This document shows, in pieces, positions 46,534 through 57,298 of a DNA stretch of 64,000 nt. The stretch comes from Talaromyces rugulosus (lineage: Eukaryota; Ascomycota; Eurotiomycetes; Eurotiales; Trichocomaceae). A model generated the notes under the pieces. That model searched no databases and was not told the origin of the DNA. It saw only the letters and a program-made list of their open reading frames with translations. Both the position numbers and the translations under genes were made by a program. Every line of letters begins with the position of its first letter. Positions within the stretch are counted from its first letter, which is position 1. Where the stretch lies: NCBI RefSeq assembly GCF_013368755.1, contig NC_049561.1:3286001-3350000 (forward strand). Direction: 5' to 3'.

Positions 46534-47794
46534 TTACCACCCAGGAAGCCGCTCAATAATGTTTTCATTCCCCAGCGGTCTCCCCGCCTCACTAAACACC
46601 ATGGCCTCTCTCCGGCGCCGGCGAAGTGTCTGCTCCTCGAGGCTCTCGTCTGCCTGGCGCAGACGTTCAGGCACGCGGCCTCGGCCGGCTGTGTCGTCGC
46701 CATTGACCATCCAAACATCACCATCGACTTCAGCCTCATCCTCATCCTCATCCCCGTCCTCATCTCCGTCGTCGTCGTCGTCATCCTCATCGTCCTCATC
46801 GTCTTCATCTATCACGCTGCCCAGCAATCCAACCTGGCGGAATTGCCGGTTTCCTTCTGGATGCATAACCAACGTCGAGAAAATCGAGCTCATCAGGGTA
46901 TCGTCCATCCAGTACTCCTTCATCAACCAGACCGGATCCTTGCGTCGGTGGTCACTGCTGTCGTTGTCATCACGAAGACATGGAAATGGGTAATTCGCCA
47001 ACCACCGCGTGATAACCCCCGCTTCCAGCGCAGGAGGCACGTTATCAATGAGAAGAACATTCAGTGCGGCCAGGGCCTTTCTTTCGCCGGCGGGTCGGGT
47101 TTTGGGAAGCACGGGGGAATTGCTGGTGCCGATTTCCTCGGTGTGTTCGGCAAGGAAATTGCAGAGGCAGTCGATCAGGGCGTTGAAGGTGGGTTGGTCG
47201 TGTAACCGCAGGGGAGAGATTGAGCGTGCTACTACTGAATTATCAAATCGCCTGTGTTGGGCAACGAGTGTGTGTCGGCACTCACGAGCACGGCTGGAAA
47301 CCAAAAAGTAAATGGCAGTCAAGGCGCGGTCTCGCCGGCGCTTGTTTTTGCTAGCCAGGTCTTCTAAAAGAAGATCACGCGAGGCTTCTTTCGTCGCCCG
47401 TTCTGATATAATCCGAAGCGACCTAGACCCGTCAGACACGCCGGAAAAAGAAGAGGAGGAAGAAAGACGTACGCCCCGCGGAGTTCATAGCTTGGACTTT
47501 CAGTCAACTTGTGAAGCGTGTCGAGCTTGAGAGCTGTATTGAAATTAAAATAAAGTCCAGAGGAGAGCATTGATACATACCATCCTCGGTGCCCTGGCTG
47601 ATCATGCGCTCGTCGTTTTCGTCGTGCCGGATTTCGGTCAGTTTGGGGACCTCAAGGAGGTTGCGCACGAGCTGGCGGCAGGCGAGAAAGCCCAAGGATG
47701 CTCCTGGTTTCATTAGCGAGAGCAATCATACTTCTAGAGTAGTGAATATACCCAGACACAGCCATAGCAGGGATGTGTTGGAGCGTAATGCCAT
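46534..47794 (-). CDS. Armadillo-like membrane-anchored protein with acidic insert, unknown
   Basis: Exons 47794..47752, 47703..47581, 47533..47473, 47422..46534; phases close to 371 aa. The N terminus reads ALRSNTSLLWLCLGASLGFL, a single hydrophobic anchor, then CRQLVRNLLEVPKL. ISQGTEDALKLDTLHKLTES, YELRGASLRIISERATKE and LLLEDLASKNKRRRDRALTA look like armadillo/HEAT helices. A second helical part follows (FNALIDCLCNFLAEHTEE, RKALAALNVLLI, ITRWLANYPFPCLRDD, WMDDTLMSSIFSTLVMHPEG). A run of about 35 Asp/Glu residues with few interruptions lies at about 46715-46815, then RRRRREAMVFSE and a conserved-looking IIERLPGW end. The architecture seems widespread in Pezizomycotina, but I know no function. 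It is convergent with ORC3 (under 90 nt between stops). Confidence 0.8.
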
Positions 47795-47998
47795 TGTATG
47801 GCGGCATTATTGTTCTAGCATGCTCGGAGATAGAAAGTAGGAAGGAAGCTCCGTCACTGATAACTAGAGAGGCCCCACTCTCCACACTAACTTAGCCGGC
47901 AGAATATTTTTTAGGGCGGTGAACACAAGCGGGTCGAAAAAAGTGTCGAGCCTGCTCGATATGATTATTTTCTACTGTTTCTGGGCACAACACACACA

Positions 47999-50758
47999 AT
48001 GCCGCCGTCCCAACTCAAACAGCTCAAGGCGTCTCTGCGCGACAGCGGCGTAATCCGCCCGCAGCATTCAAAAAAGAAGCGCCGTCAAGACGACAAGAAC
48101 GGCGCCAAAGCGGCACAGACACGCATCCAGCGGAATGCGGCTTTGGAGCGGATTCGAGAGCAGTTCAATCCGTTTGAGATCAAGCCGGCAGCGCGGGGTG
48201 CCAAATTCGATGTGACTACTAGAGATGGCTCGTCCAAGGCTGGGGGACAAGCCCGGCCGGGTGTGACCAAGTCTTTGGGAGAAGAGCGAGTATGTTTTTT
48301 TCTCTAGAGATTAAAAAAAAAAAGAGAAGCTAATGTGGATTAGAGACGGGAAACGCTATTGAGAGAACTACATTCGCGAAACAAGGTTGGCGCTATCAAC
48401 GATCGACGATTCGGCGAAAACGATCCCACCATGACGCCCGAAGAGAGAGCCGCCGAACGGTTTGCTCGCGAAAGCCAGAGAAAGCTCCGCAAAGAATCCC
48501 TGTTCAATTTGGAAGAGGATGGGGAGGACGATGAACTGCTGCTCACGCATTTAGGCGAATCTTTATCTTTTGGGGAGAAAGGTGATGACTTTACCGAGGA
48601 CTTGGAGGCCGGTCAATCGTCAGACGACGACGAGGAGGCTGGCCTAAAGCGCAAGCGGATAGCACCTCTTGACGAAGTTGACGACATGGAGGGTCTTGCT
48701 TCTGACGACGATGAAAACCAAGAAGAGCCGCTGCGGAAAAGATCCAAAGCCGAGGTCATGAAGGAAGTCATGGCCAAGTCGAAACTGCACAAGTTTGAGC
48801 GACAAAAGACAAAGGAAGAAGACGACGAGCTCCGGGCCGAACTCGACCAGGGGCTGCCGGATTTGTTTGACCTGATGCGCGGTATCAAACCGGCGCCCAA
48901 GCCAGAAGCCAAAGCAGAACCTCCTAAAGAGTTTGGGCATATGGACCCTGCTCGGGCAGCTCTTTTACAAGGCAAGAACAAGGGCGAAACGGATGCCGAG
49001 TATGATAAACGACTGAAGCAAATGATGTACGACAAACGGTCGCAGCCGACTGACCGCACCAAGACGGAGGAAGAGAAGGCGCAAGAGGATGCAGCAAGAC
49101 TAAAAGCGCTGGAAATTGATAGATTGCGCCGTATGCGTGGAGAGGAAGACAGCGAGGTCGAGTCTGAAAAGGAGGAGGAGATGGTGGAGGAGGAGAATGA
49201 CGATTTCATTCCGGACGACGCCAAAGCGTTTGGTCTGGCCTATGAGGATCCGACTCGTGCGGAGTTGGGAGTAGAGGACGAGGATGATTTCGTGATTGAC
49301 GACGACCTGGTTGAAACAGACTCGAACGCCAGTCTTTCGTTTATCCAGAGTGACGAGGAGGAGGAAGAGGAAGAGGAAGAACCCGAGAGTGACGACGAAT
49401 TGATGAACGAATTTGCCGACTCGAGCACGGACATGAAGACACTTTCGGTTTCTGCCGACACCAACACCAAACTAGCCTACACGTATCCATGCCCTGGGAG
49501 CCACGAGGAATTGCTGGCTGTGCTCAAAGACGTCCCAGTCGACGACATCCCAGTAGTCATCCAGCGCATCCGAGCTCTTTACCATCCACGCTTAAACGCA
49601 GAAAACAAAGCCAAACTCGGACGGTTCTCGCAGGTGCTCGTTGAACATGTGGCCTACATGGCCACCCAAAAAGACAGAGGGTCGTTTACAGTCATCGAAA
49701 ACATGCTCCGGCATATCCACTCCATGGCAAAGAGCAACGGCGAGCCCGTGGCGCACGCATTCCGCGAGCATCTCCGCAAGATATCGACAGAACAGCCTCT
49801 AAACCTGCAGCCGGGCGATCTAGCCATCCTAACAGGCGTCATGACCGTGTTCCCCACGTCGGACCATTTCCATGCTGTCGTCACGCCTGCCAATCTCTGC
49901 ATTGCGCGGTATCTCGGGCTGAGCAGTGTTAAGAGCGTATCAGACCTTGCTACGGGGGCATACCTGGCGACGCTGTGTCTACAGTTTCAGAGTCTTGCGA
50001 AAAGGTTTGTGCCCGAGTTTGTCAACTACTGTTTGAGCGCACTGAGCATGCTGTCACCTACGGAGATCAAGCAGAACCTTGGACCGGTGTTTCTCCGCGC
50101 CTCGGAGGAGTCGCTACGACTAGTCTCGGCTGGAAATGATATCAAAAAGCTGAGATTCTGGGACGTGATCGGCACAGACATCTCTCCAGAGTCTACAGAA
50201 TCTCTCAAGGCCAGTCTCATAGAATTGTTTGTGTCTTTGCTAGAGAGCGCAGCCACACTCTGGAGCGGCAACAAATCCGCCTTTGAAGAAATCTTCCACC
50301 CAGCCCAGCTCGTGCTTAAACAGCTCCAAAAAGCTAGCCTGCCACCACAACTCAAGACCAAAACCTCCTCGACACTCACGCACCTCACCACTCTCTCCAA
50401 ACAATCCCGCCGCGCGCGCCGCCCCTTGTTGCTACACAACCACCGGCCGCTCGCCATCAAAACCTCCATTCCCAAATTCGAAGAAGACTTCAACCCAGAC
50501 CGCCACTACGATCCGAACCGCGAGCGCGCAGAACTCAGTCGACTGCGGGCCGAGCACAAGCGCGAGCGCAAGGGGGCGATGCGCGAGCTGCGCAAGGATG
50601 CCAACTTTGTGGCACGCGAGTCGCTGCGCGAGAAGAAGGAGCGCGATGCAGCTTATGAGAAGAAGTACAAGCGGCTTGTGGCAGAGATTCAGGGCGAGGA
50701 GGGCCGTGAAGCGAAAGCGTATAATAGGGAGAGGAAAATGCGTACGGGGAAAAAGTAA
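47999..50758 (+). CDS. nop14: Nop14, 90S pre-ribosome / U3 snoRNP factor
   Basis: Nucleolar factor for 18S rRNA maturation and 40S assembly, partner of Emg1 and Noc4. Exons 47999..48289 and 48344..50758, 901 aa. The start is in a good context (ACACAATG) and gives PPSQLKQLKASLRDSGV. Family motifs: NPFEIKPAARGAKFDVTTRD, then LLRELHSRNKVGAINDRRFG, ENDPTMTPEERAAERFARES and RKLRKESLFNLEED. Several acidic blocks (EEEEEEEEEPESDDE near residue 340) lie between helical stretches. The C-terminal half is the helical Nop14 domain (VDDIPVVIQRIRALYHPRL, LAILTGVMTVFPTSDHFH, VTPANLCIARYLGLSS), ending in PKFEEDFNPDRHYDPNRERA and a Lys/Arg-rich tail (EHKRERKGAMRELRKDANFV). Convergent with the esterase gene. 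Confidence 0.96.
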
Positions 50759-50781
50759 TTGTATATACATAGATCGATCAC

Positions 50782-50802
50782 TTAGGGTTAGCCTAACCCT
50801 AA
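50782..50802. repeat. Telomere-repeat palindrome (TTAGGG-type inverted repeat)
   Basis: TTAGGGTTAG (50782-50791), one C, then CTAACCCTAA (50793-50802): two perfect 10-nt arms of the fungal telomere repeat facing each other around one base. It lies 23 nt after the Nop14 stop and 78 nt from the end of the convergent esterase gene. Confidence 0.95.
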
Positions 50803-50880
50803 TTTATAAAGTCTCCAACCACAACGACAGAGAGGTTTTGGTTTAAAAAAAAAATATGAACATGAATGGTATATAAATAA

Positions 50881-52617
50881 CTACTGATCCAACGTCACCG
50901 CGATCGACTGCAAATATTTACACCGCTTGCTCTGCGCATCCGGCACCGTCTCCATCTTCGTCTCCCCCGTGCGTATATATATACGATTGCTCTCATCCCC
51001 CCAGGTATTCCACTCCGGGGACCCCCTTGCCCTGTGCGTATTCGGATTATACGAGCGAATAAAACTCGTCCAGTACCCCTGCATAACCGGAATTATCGCG
51101 CTGTTGTTTGTCGAGTACGAGGCCGGGGCCGGCGAGCTCACATACTCCGGACCCCAGATTGCGTTGACTTCGATGGTGTGTTGTGTACCATAGCCGCTGT
51201 TCTCTGCGCCATCATCGGTCACCGCATAGTGATAGTTCCAGTTGGCCTTTGCGGTTTGTTTGTCGTTGTTGTAGGCCGAGGAAAGATACATTCCGGGGCA
51301 GATGTATCGCATTTCGCCGTATGCGTTGGCGAGCCCTTGCCAGTACTCGCCTGCGTTTGGATAGACCGGGTTGTCTGGTTCCGACATGTACATGGAGTTG
51401 ATTTCAACGAGCTGTTTGTTTTTTATGGTGGGGAAATTCGCCTGCAAAAAGGCATCGGCCTCGTCGACAGTCGACGTATTATACGGCGCGAAGATGGTCC
51501 CCTCATTTGTATCGTCGCCGAAAATCACCGGGACTTTCAAAAACTTGTCCTGTGAAAAGAGCTTGTACGTATAGTCCGGGATCAACTCATTATCAATGGT
51601 CGGACTGTACATGTACAACGGCGCAATGGACGCGCCAGGAAACGGGATATTGTAGTTTTCCTGCTGCAACACATCGAGCGACAGGTCGCGCAGACAGTGA
51701 AACGTGTTTATCGCATTGGAACAGCCCGTGCGTTCGGTCAGGTTGTCGTACGCAAACTGGCTCTCAGACACTGTCGCCTGCGCGCCAAACGACTGCGACT
51801 CGGCGACAGCGGCGTGGAACAGGTTGCTCACTCTGTCGCCGGAGTTGAAGGCGCTGAGCAGCAGCGTGATGGCCCCGGCGCCGGCACTGTCGCCACCCAG
51901 CGTGACGTGGTCGGGATCGCCGCCGAACTTTTTTATTTTTCCCCCATTAGTATTTTTAACACTGTTCATATGATGGATGGACGGGAGAGGAGGAGGGGGT
52001 ACTCACAATGTGGATGTACTTTTGCACCCACTCCAGCGCTTTGATAATATCCTTGAGCCCGTTGTTCAGCGAGCCTGCCCTTTCGACCTCCTCCGAGGCC
52101 AGAAACCCATAGGGCCCAACGCGGTAGTTGAAGGTGACTACTGCAATGTTTTGCCCAGAGGCCTGGATTAATCCAGTGCCGTCGTAGTCTGGGTTGGAGT
52201 CTGCGTTGAAGCCGCCGCCCTGGATCCAGAAAAACACTGGCACATCAGAGGCATTGGCTGGGGAGTACACATCAAGAAACAGACAGTCTTCCGACTGGTT
52301 TCCGGGGATGGGGTATTTGTTGGTGGAGATGCAGAGGTTGCCATGCTATATTCTGTTAGAAGAGACACACATGTATAAGAAAGTGAGATGCTTACAGACA
52401 GCGCGCTCTGCGTCTCAAACTCTATCTCTGGATTCTGAGGCCCAGCAAACCGCAGCTTCCCAGTCGGCGGCGCGGCAAAGCGTATGCCCTTCCAAAAGGC
52501 GACGCCATTGTCCTGGGTATACCCACTGTATGAGGCATAGTCAAGGTGTTTGACGTTGCTGGAGGCCGAGGCGACGGCCGGCCACAAAGCCAGCAGGACT
52601 ATGGCGAAGCCTATCAT
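50881..52617 (-). CDS. Secreted type-B carboxylesterase/lipase
   Basis: Extracellular alpha/beta-hydrolase of the carboxylesterase type B family, which cleaves ester bonds of lipids or other esters; natural substrate unknown. Exons 52617..52396, 52345..52007, 51927..50881; 535 aa, normal for the family. Signal peptide about 1-18 (MIGFAIVLLALWPAVASA). Motifs: FWKGIRFAAPPTGKLRF; NQSEDCLFLDVYSP (the family's second signature, with a Cys); oxyanion-hole IQGGGFNAD; nucleophile elbow TLGGDSAGAG with Ser at about 201; likely acid Glu in GDDTNEGTIF; likely His in the segment SYNPNTHRARGSPEWNTW. Several N-glycosylation sequons (NQS, NAS, NLT, NTS, NNS) suit secretion. It is the only clearly secreted enzyme in the window. 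Confidence 0.94.
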
Positions 52618-54420
52618 TTTGGGTTTTACCTTTTTTTTTTTCTTACTTACTTTTACATTTTAAAATTTCATTCTCCCTCGGGCATTATACGGTATTTAAC
52701 AGTTTTGGCTAGCAAGATACCAGTTGACCAAAGCCACACCTCCTACTTTGCTCTACTAATAAGGCTACATTCTCCCCACCCCTCTCATTGCCACTTTGGG
52801 AATAGTATACATTTGGAAGTGTATAAACAAGAGTTAATTAGCCTGGATACTTTTTTACGCGTTTATAGTGGTGTGCTCTTATTACTGTTGAAGCATTTTG
52901 ACCCATTCTTACTGTTCTCTTTCCGTATGAAGTGTACATGCCTTGCTGCAGCTTTCGAGTACTTGTCAACCTGGAAAGTTTTGAGCATAGTTGAAGACAA
53001 CATTTGAACGAGTAGAGCCAATCTAAAACAAAAAAAGGGTACCTTTCAAAATGTTGAATTTTAGCTTGTCATTTTAAACGCCAGGGCATGTACTCTTTGT
53101 ATGTTGAGCGGGGAGATTTGCTCCGATCCTCTTGACCATTACCAACAGTGTATGGAGTCCGCACAGACCCCGACTCATGAAATCTTTCTTGATGCTCAGT
53201 TTGTTTTATGTAAATGAATTGTGTTGGTAAAAAGGGAGAAAAAAAAAACATGGGACCTATACATATACAGTAGATTCCAAAAGCTTGTATCGGCTGCTAT
53301 TCCCGATGCGGAAGTATGGGGTGTGCCCTTACTTCCTCTCTCTCTCTCTCAACGAGTAGTAGTAATCAGCTGCCCAGCAAACAAGCAGCTAATTAGCATG
53401 AATTTCTTTTTTATTTATTGATTGATTTTTAACGAGATGCGGGGAATATCATTTTTGAATCAAGGGGGACACCAAAAATGACCAGCTGACCAGGGATACA
53501 AATCAAATACTAAAGTACAATTGACCAGAATGTCGGGAGATCAGCATCCGAGGCTCGGACTCGCACATACTTCAAGGAATCAAGGCCCAATCATGTTATT
53601 TTGCGACGGATACTACATGCCGTGAGTTCTTTGTTCTTTGTATCGTGGTAGTATCAGTAAAATGCCTCAACAATTCTGCAAATGTCAACACTCTCGCGTG
53701 TGTTCCGGGTAAAAATTAGACGAGAGACGAAAGTCGTGGCTGAGTCCTATGACGATTTCATGCAGCAAAACTGTGCGTTAGAACTTGGTTAGTGCGGCCG
53801 GCGACCATAGCGATTGGATACGTATGTTGTCTCCAGGCTACTAAAAAAGTTAGCCTGAGAGGCGAGTATAAAACGTTCAAATGTTGGACTGAAAGTAAAT
53901 AAATATATGCCGAATGGAGCCGAGCAAGCCATGGTCGTCGTCCCGTGGCTGACCGGATGGCATAAACCGCGGCGTCAGCTCGGAGAATACAATTGCTAGA
54001 AAATATATCACGATGCTCGCCACCGGAGTGTATTATCAAGAGTAGATTGACAGTAAAAACCAGTCAGATGACCGGACTGGCCATGCTGGCCATGCACGAT
54101 GATGCAGGTGATGCATCTCTCCGGCCGTAGAACTAGATGGAATACAGTGTTGGTGCGAAAATATCCGTGAAAAGCTTCATGTTTTTGTGGCCTGGTGATC
54201 TAGCGCCGGCGATAAATCAATTGCCGGGACGATAATAATAATGAGTAGCAAATTATCAGAGCAGTGTAGTGTAAAAAGGGTAAAAGTATAACTAAAAGTT
54301 GTGGAAGTGTAAAGCCAACGCTAAACTAGGCCGGCGTCTCCACACCCCGCATAGTCGGTCAGTTTTTTTATCCTCTTACACACCTCACTTCTCCACAGAT
54401 TGATCGCCCACCTGACCGCC
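52618..54420. other. 1.8-kb gene-poor gap
   Basis: No convincing gene on either strand. The longest open frames (about 90-150 codons, e.g. 52546-53007 +, 53758-54039 -) have no recognisable motifs and do not splice into anything sensible. A CT dinucleotide run lies at about 53335-53350. The left end is the esterase promoter; the right end (about 54300-54420) is the promoter of the G-patch gene. Confidence 0.5.
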
Positions 54421-55578
54421 ATGTCCGCCGACGACGACGGCGAGGACGACTACATGTCCATGGTCATCGAGGAGCCACGGACCAAAGAAACCTTTTCGCA
54501 GCGAAAACTCCGTCTGCAGCGCGAGGTCAGTTCTTCCCCTCCCCCCTTCCCCCTTCCCCCTTCCCCTCTTCTTTGCACTATATACTAACCAAAACAGTCA
54601 GAAGCAAAAGCCCGTGTCCCCTCAAAGGCCGAGCGCGCCGCCGCCGAAGAAGCCCGGCGCGAGCATGCCCTAGCCTCTAGTGTGCTGGACCCGGCCAATA
54701 AGGGCTACAAGATGATGCTCAAGCTGGGCTTTTCGCCAGGCGACTCGCTCGGCAAGAAGGAGACTGCCTCTACTTCTCAGGCGGGGAGTCGCGTGACCGA
54801 CACTACTACTACTTCTGCCCAAACTGCTAGCAAGACTCCTACTGATGATGATGATGATGATGCTACTGCTGCTGCTGCTGCTGCTGCGTCAGACTGGGTC
54901 CAGTCGCGCGCAGAACCCTTACGACTAGTCGTCAAAGAAGACCGCGGCGGTATCGGCCTCGACAGCGAGAAAAAGCGCAAGTTCCGCGCCGACGTGGCCG
55001 GCGTGTCGAAAAAGAGCAAAGCCGAAGAAGGCGAGTATCGCGAGCGCATGCGACTGGAGAGAGAAGAGCGCAGGATTGAAGCGCAAGTGCATGCTGCGCA
55101 GAAAGTCGCGGAGAAGCTGGATGCCGATACCACACAATCTGCTGATGCAACGCAATCGGGGAAGAAGACGACATCGAGTATCAACGTGCTCTACCGCGGT
55201 CTTGTCCGGGAGCGCGAAGAACGCGAGCGTGACAGACTGGTGCGTCAGACGCTGGAAACGTCTCTCCCGTCGTCGTTTTTCCCCATGCCTCGACTGCCAG
55301 GGACGCGCAAGGAAGAATACGAAGACGAGGTAAACGACGACGACGACGATGGAAGAGAAGAAGATGACGGAAACACACAGCACTCCTTCTTCGATCAAGA
55401 CCAAGACACTGAAGACCCCGAGCTCGACGAGTTCAACGCGCTGGCCGCGGGCGAAAAACTGCAGCGACTAGTCCTGTTTCTGCGCGAGAAACATTGGTAC
55501 TGCTTCTGGTGCAAGAGTCACTACGAGGACAGCGGGCTGGAGGGGTGTCCGGGCATTACAGAGGAGGATCACGACTAA
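54421..55578 (+). CDS. GPATCH11/CCDC75-like G-patch protein
   Basis: Nuclear protein with G-patch and C-terminal DUF4187, homologous to human GPATCH11; probably an activator of a DEAH helicase in splicing or snoRNA biology, by family. Exons 54421..54525 and 54598..55578, 361 aa. DDYMSMVIEEP and KETFSQRKLRLQRE at the N terminus; EARREHALASSVLDPANKGY precedes the G-patch (GYKMMLKLGFSPGDSLGK from about residue 71). The domain is then interrupted by about 45 low-complexity residues (Thr-rich, an Asp run, an Ala run) before resuming at EPLRLVVKEDRGGIGL. A coiled coil (YRERMRLEREERRIEAQVHA) follows, an acidic insert, and the DUF4187 zinc-binding end LREKHWYCFWCKSHYED, then GCPGITEEDHD. The intron contains a C/T-rich repeat. 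Confidence 0.92.
54534..54572. repeat. C/T-rich short tandem repeat in intron
   Basis: CCCCCTT-type units repeat about five times inside the G-patch gene intron (54526-54597), next to its polypyrimidine tract. Confidence 0.7.
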
Positions 55579-55919
55579 TTCTAGGGTGCGTAAGTATAAT
55601 AATAGAAGTATGAATTATGCCACTCAATTCATTAATCAATTCACTAATCAATTCAAACATGCATCAATATGCAGAAACATCAGAATGCAGATCAGTAGGT
55701 GAGGTTACATCTATGTACATATAGCTCTGACATAGGGCTTAGCATGCCCGATCGAGTAAGCAGCGTGACAAGGGTGAGTTTAACGCGACCACATATATTT
55801 ATATTGGTGTATATCTTAGAAGTATATTCAATTGAGGGTATATTATCGGAAAAACATATAAACAAGAAAGAAGAAAAGCAAAAAGAAAAAGAAAAGGAAA
55901 AATCAAAGATATCATCAAA
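55579..55919. other. Intergenic between convergent genes
   Basis: 341 nt, AT-rich, with CAATTCA/TTAATCAATTCA short direct repeats at about 55624-55655 and an A/G-rich run at 55860-55915. No gene is seen. Confidence 0.4.
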
Positions 55920-56690
55920 TCATGGAAAACACTCCGCCAACGACCGGTCTTTACTCTTCTGCAACCGCTCAAAACACGCAACACACACGCGCAGACAGCA
56001 AAACGTACACCGATGGCGCACTTCCTGGTCCAATTTATGGCATGTCATGCACGCCGTCGCATACCAGACGTTGTTGGACTGCAGCATGTGGCGGTGCGCC
56101 TGGAAGCAGTCGTAGTGCACGCGGGTCAGCGGTGCGATCACGACGGGGTCTGGCAGCGGCGGCGTCCACTCGACGGTGTTGTGTATTGTGCTATTGTTGC
56201 TGCTGCTGTCCGGTGTCTTTTGGCCATCGATGATCAGGTCCGGCGAGATGGGGAGATCGAACGGTTCGGGTTCCGGGTCTGGGATGAACTGCGAGATGGA
56301 CGGCGCTTCGGAGACGGGGCGCGCATTGCGAGAGGGCTGCGGTGCGAGCAGGTTATTGTTGTTGCTTACAGGCTGTCTCTCCTGCGGTCTTTCGTTCTGG
56401 TTGTAATACTGATTCCGGTTGTCATTCATCGACGACCCCCGCGGAGGCCGTGCCACCTGTGGTACGACATGAGGAAGCGGGGGCAATGGCAGGTCTTTGT
56501 GAGGTTCTGTATTCTCCTGGAACGCGGTGGGAGTATTATTCTCGCTGATGTTGATGCTGATGTCGGCAGCAGCTGGGTTGACAGCCTTGCGCGAGAGGGC
56601 TTTGTCGTTGGGGCGCGCCGGCAGGGTTTTCTTCAGGAGAGAAGCCCCGGGGCGCCGCAGCCCTTGGATGCGCTCGCTAACAGCGGCCAT
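55920..56690 (-). CDS. Fungal protein with C-terminal Cys-rich (zinc-finger-like) motif, unknown
   Basis: Intronless, 256 aa. The first 25 residues are basic (SERIQGLRRPGASLLKKT). Residues about 30-175 are disordered, rich in Pro, Asn, Gln and Ser (HKDLPLPPLPHVVPQ, PSISQFIPDPEPEPFDLPI). The C-terminal 75 residues look folded: VIAPLTRVHYDCFQAHRHML, SNNVWYATACMTCH, then RHRCTFCCLRVCVACFERLQ. Cys at 214, 217, 228, 231, 232, 236 and 239 plus nearby His suit a binuclear or RING-like zinc site. I recall similar tails in uncharacterised Pezizomycotina proteins, but no named domain. The ATG at 56690 is the first in frame. Confidence 0.75.
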   Translation of the reverse strand: MAAVSERIQGLRRPGASLLKKTLPARPNDKALSRKAVNPAAADISINISENNTPTAFQENTEPHKDLPLPPLPHVVPQVARPPRGSSMNDNRNQYYNQNERPQERQPVSNNNNLLAPQPSRNARPVSEAPSISQFIPDPEPEPFDLPISPDLIIDGQKTPDSSSNNSTIHNTVEWTPPLPDPVVIAPLTRVHYDCFQAHRHMLQSNNVWYATACMTCHKLDQEVRHRCTFCCLRVCVACFERLQKSKDRSLAECFP

Positions 56691-57298
56691 TATGGTCAGA
56701 CGGGTGGTTGCAGAACAATCGTGCAGAAAATCCCACAGCAGCAGGCTGCTTTTGAATATTAATATTTAAAGCAACTACTTCGTCCGTACTGCCCACGCAA
56801 ACTTGCGATCGCGACTATGATCTGGCCCTAGCCCGTTCGGTGAAACGATGCGCAGTCCGTGTAATTTCCAGCAGCCAACGCGAGCCAGTCTTTGCGACAA
56901 GTGCCTGGCCCACTGCAAAGCACCTCGAGTAACTGGTCCGGCTGCTCCGGAGGCACTTGTAGCATCGTGAACAATAATAATCTAGTGATCCATGGTTGCA
57001 ATGTGGTTCGCTTGGCCATATCCACTGGGGCTGGTATACTTCAATAGTCGCTCGTATTGCTCTGTTGGCATTTGCAATCTGGCGATCGGAGTGGCGTCGA
57101 TCGCCATGATTAGTTTTTGAATATTGCACTCTATTATTATTATTGCCCAACAAAAATAATACAAGACAGAAACAACCATTGGCTGCCTGAAGAGAAGAGC
57201 CTGATGACATAACCCGCTTATATAATATCCGCTGACATAATCTCCCAATCGGGAAAGCAGCAACATCTCGTCTGCTTGTCACCACAGCACATCTTGTC
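56691..57298. other. Divergent promoter region with unsupported short minus-strand ORFs
   Basis: 608 nt between two divergent starts. On the minus strand, short frames at 57110..56988 (about 40 codons, reading MPTEQYERLLKYTSPSGYG) and 57025..56828 look faintly coding but give no splice-consistent model. A run of ATT/TTA repeats lies near 57130. Confidence 0.4.

Noticed and set aside
46525..47205. 226-codon plus-strand ORF rich in Ile/Val/Leu with apparent membrane segment
   Set aside because: The hydrophobic run is the complement of the Asp/Glu codon repeat of the minus-strand gene at 46534-47794, whose exons splice in phase.
47252..47285. Intron-like GTGAGT...ACAG on the minus strand inside the armadillo-like gene
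   Set aside because: Only 34 nt, below normal intron size, and its removal would shift the frame into a stop; the uninterrupted frame gives a sensible protein.
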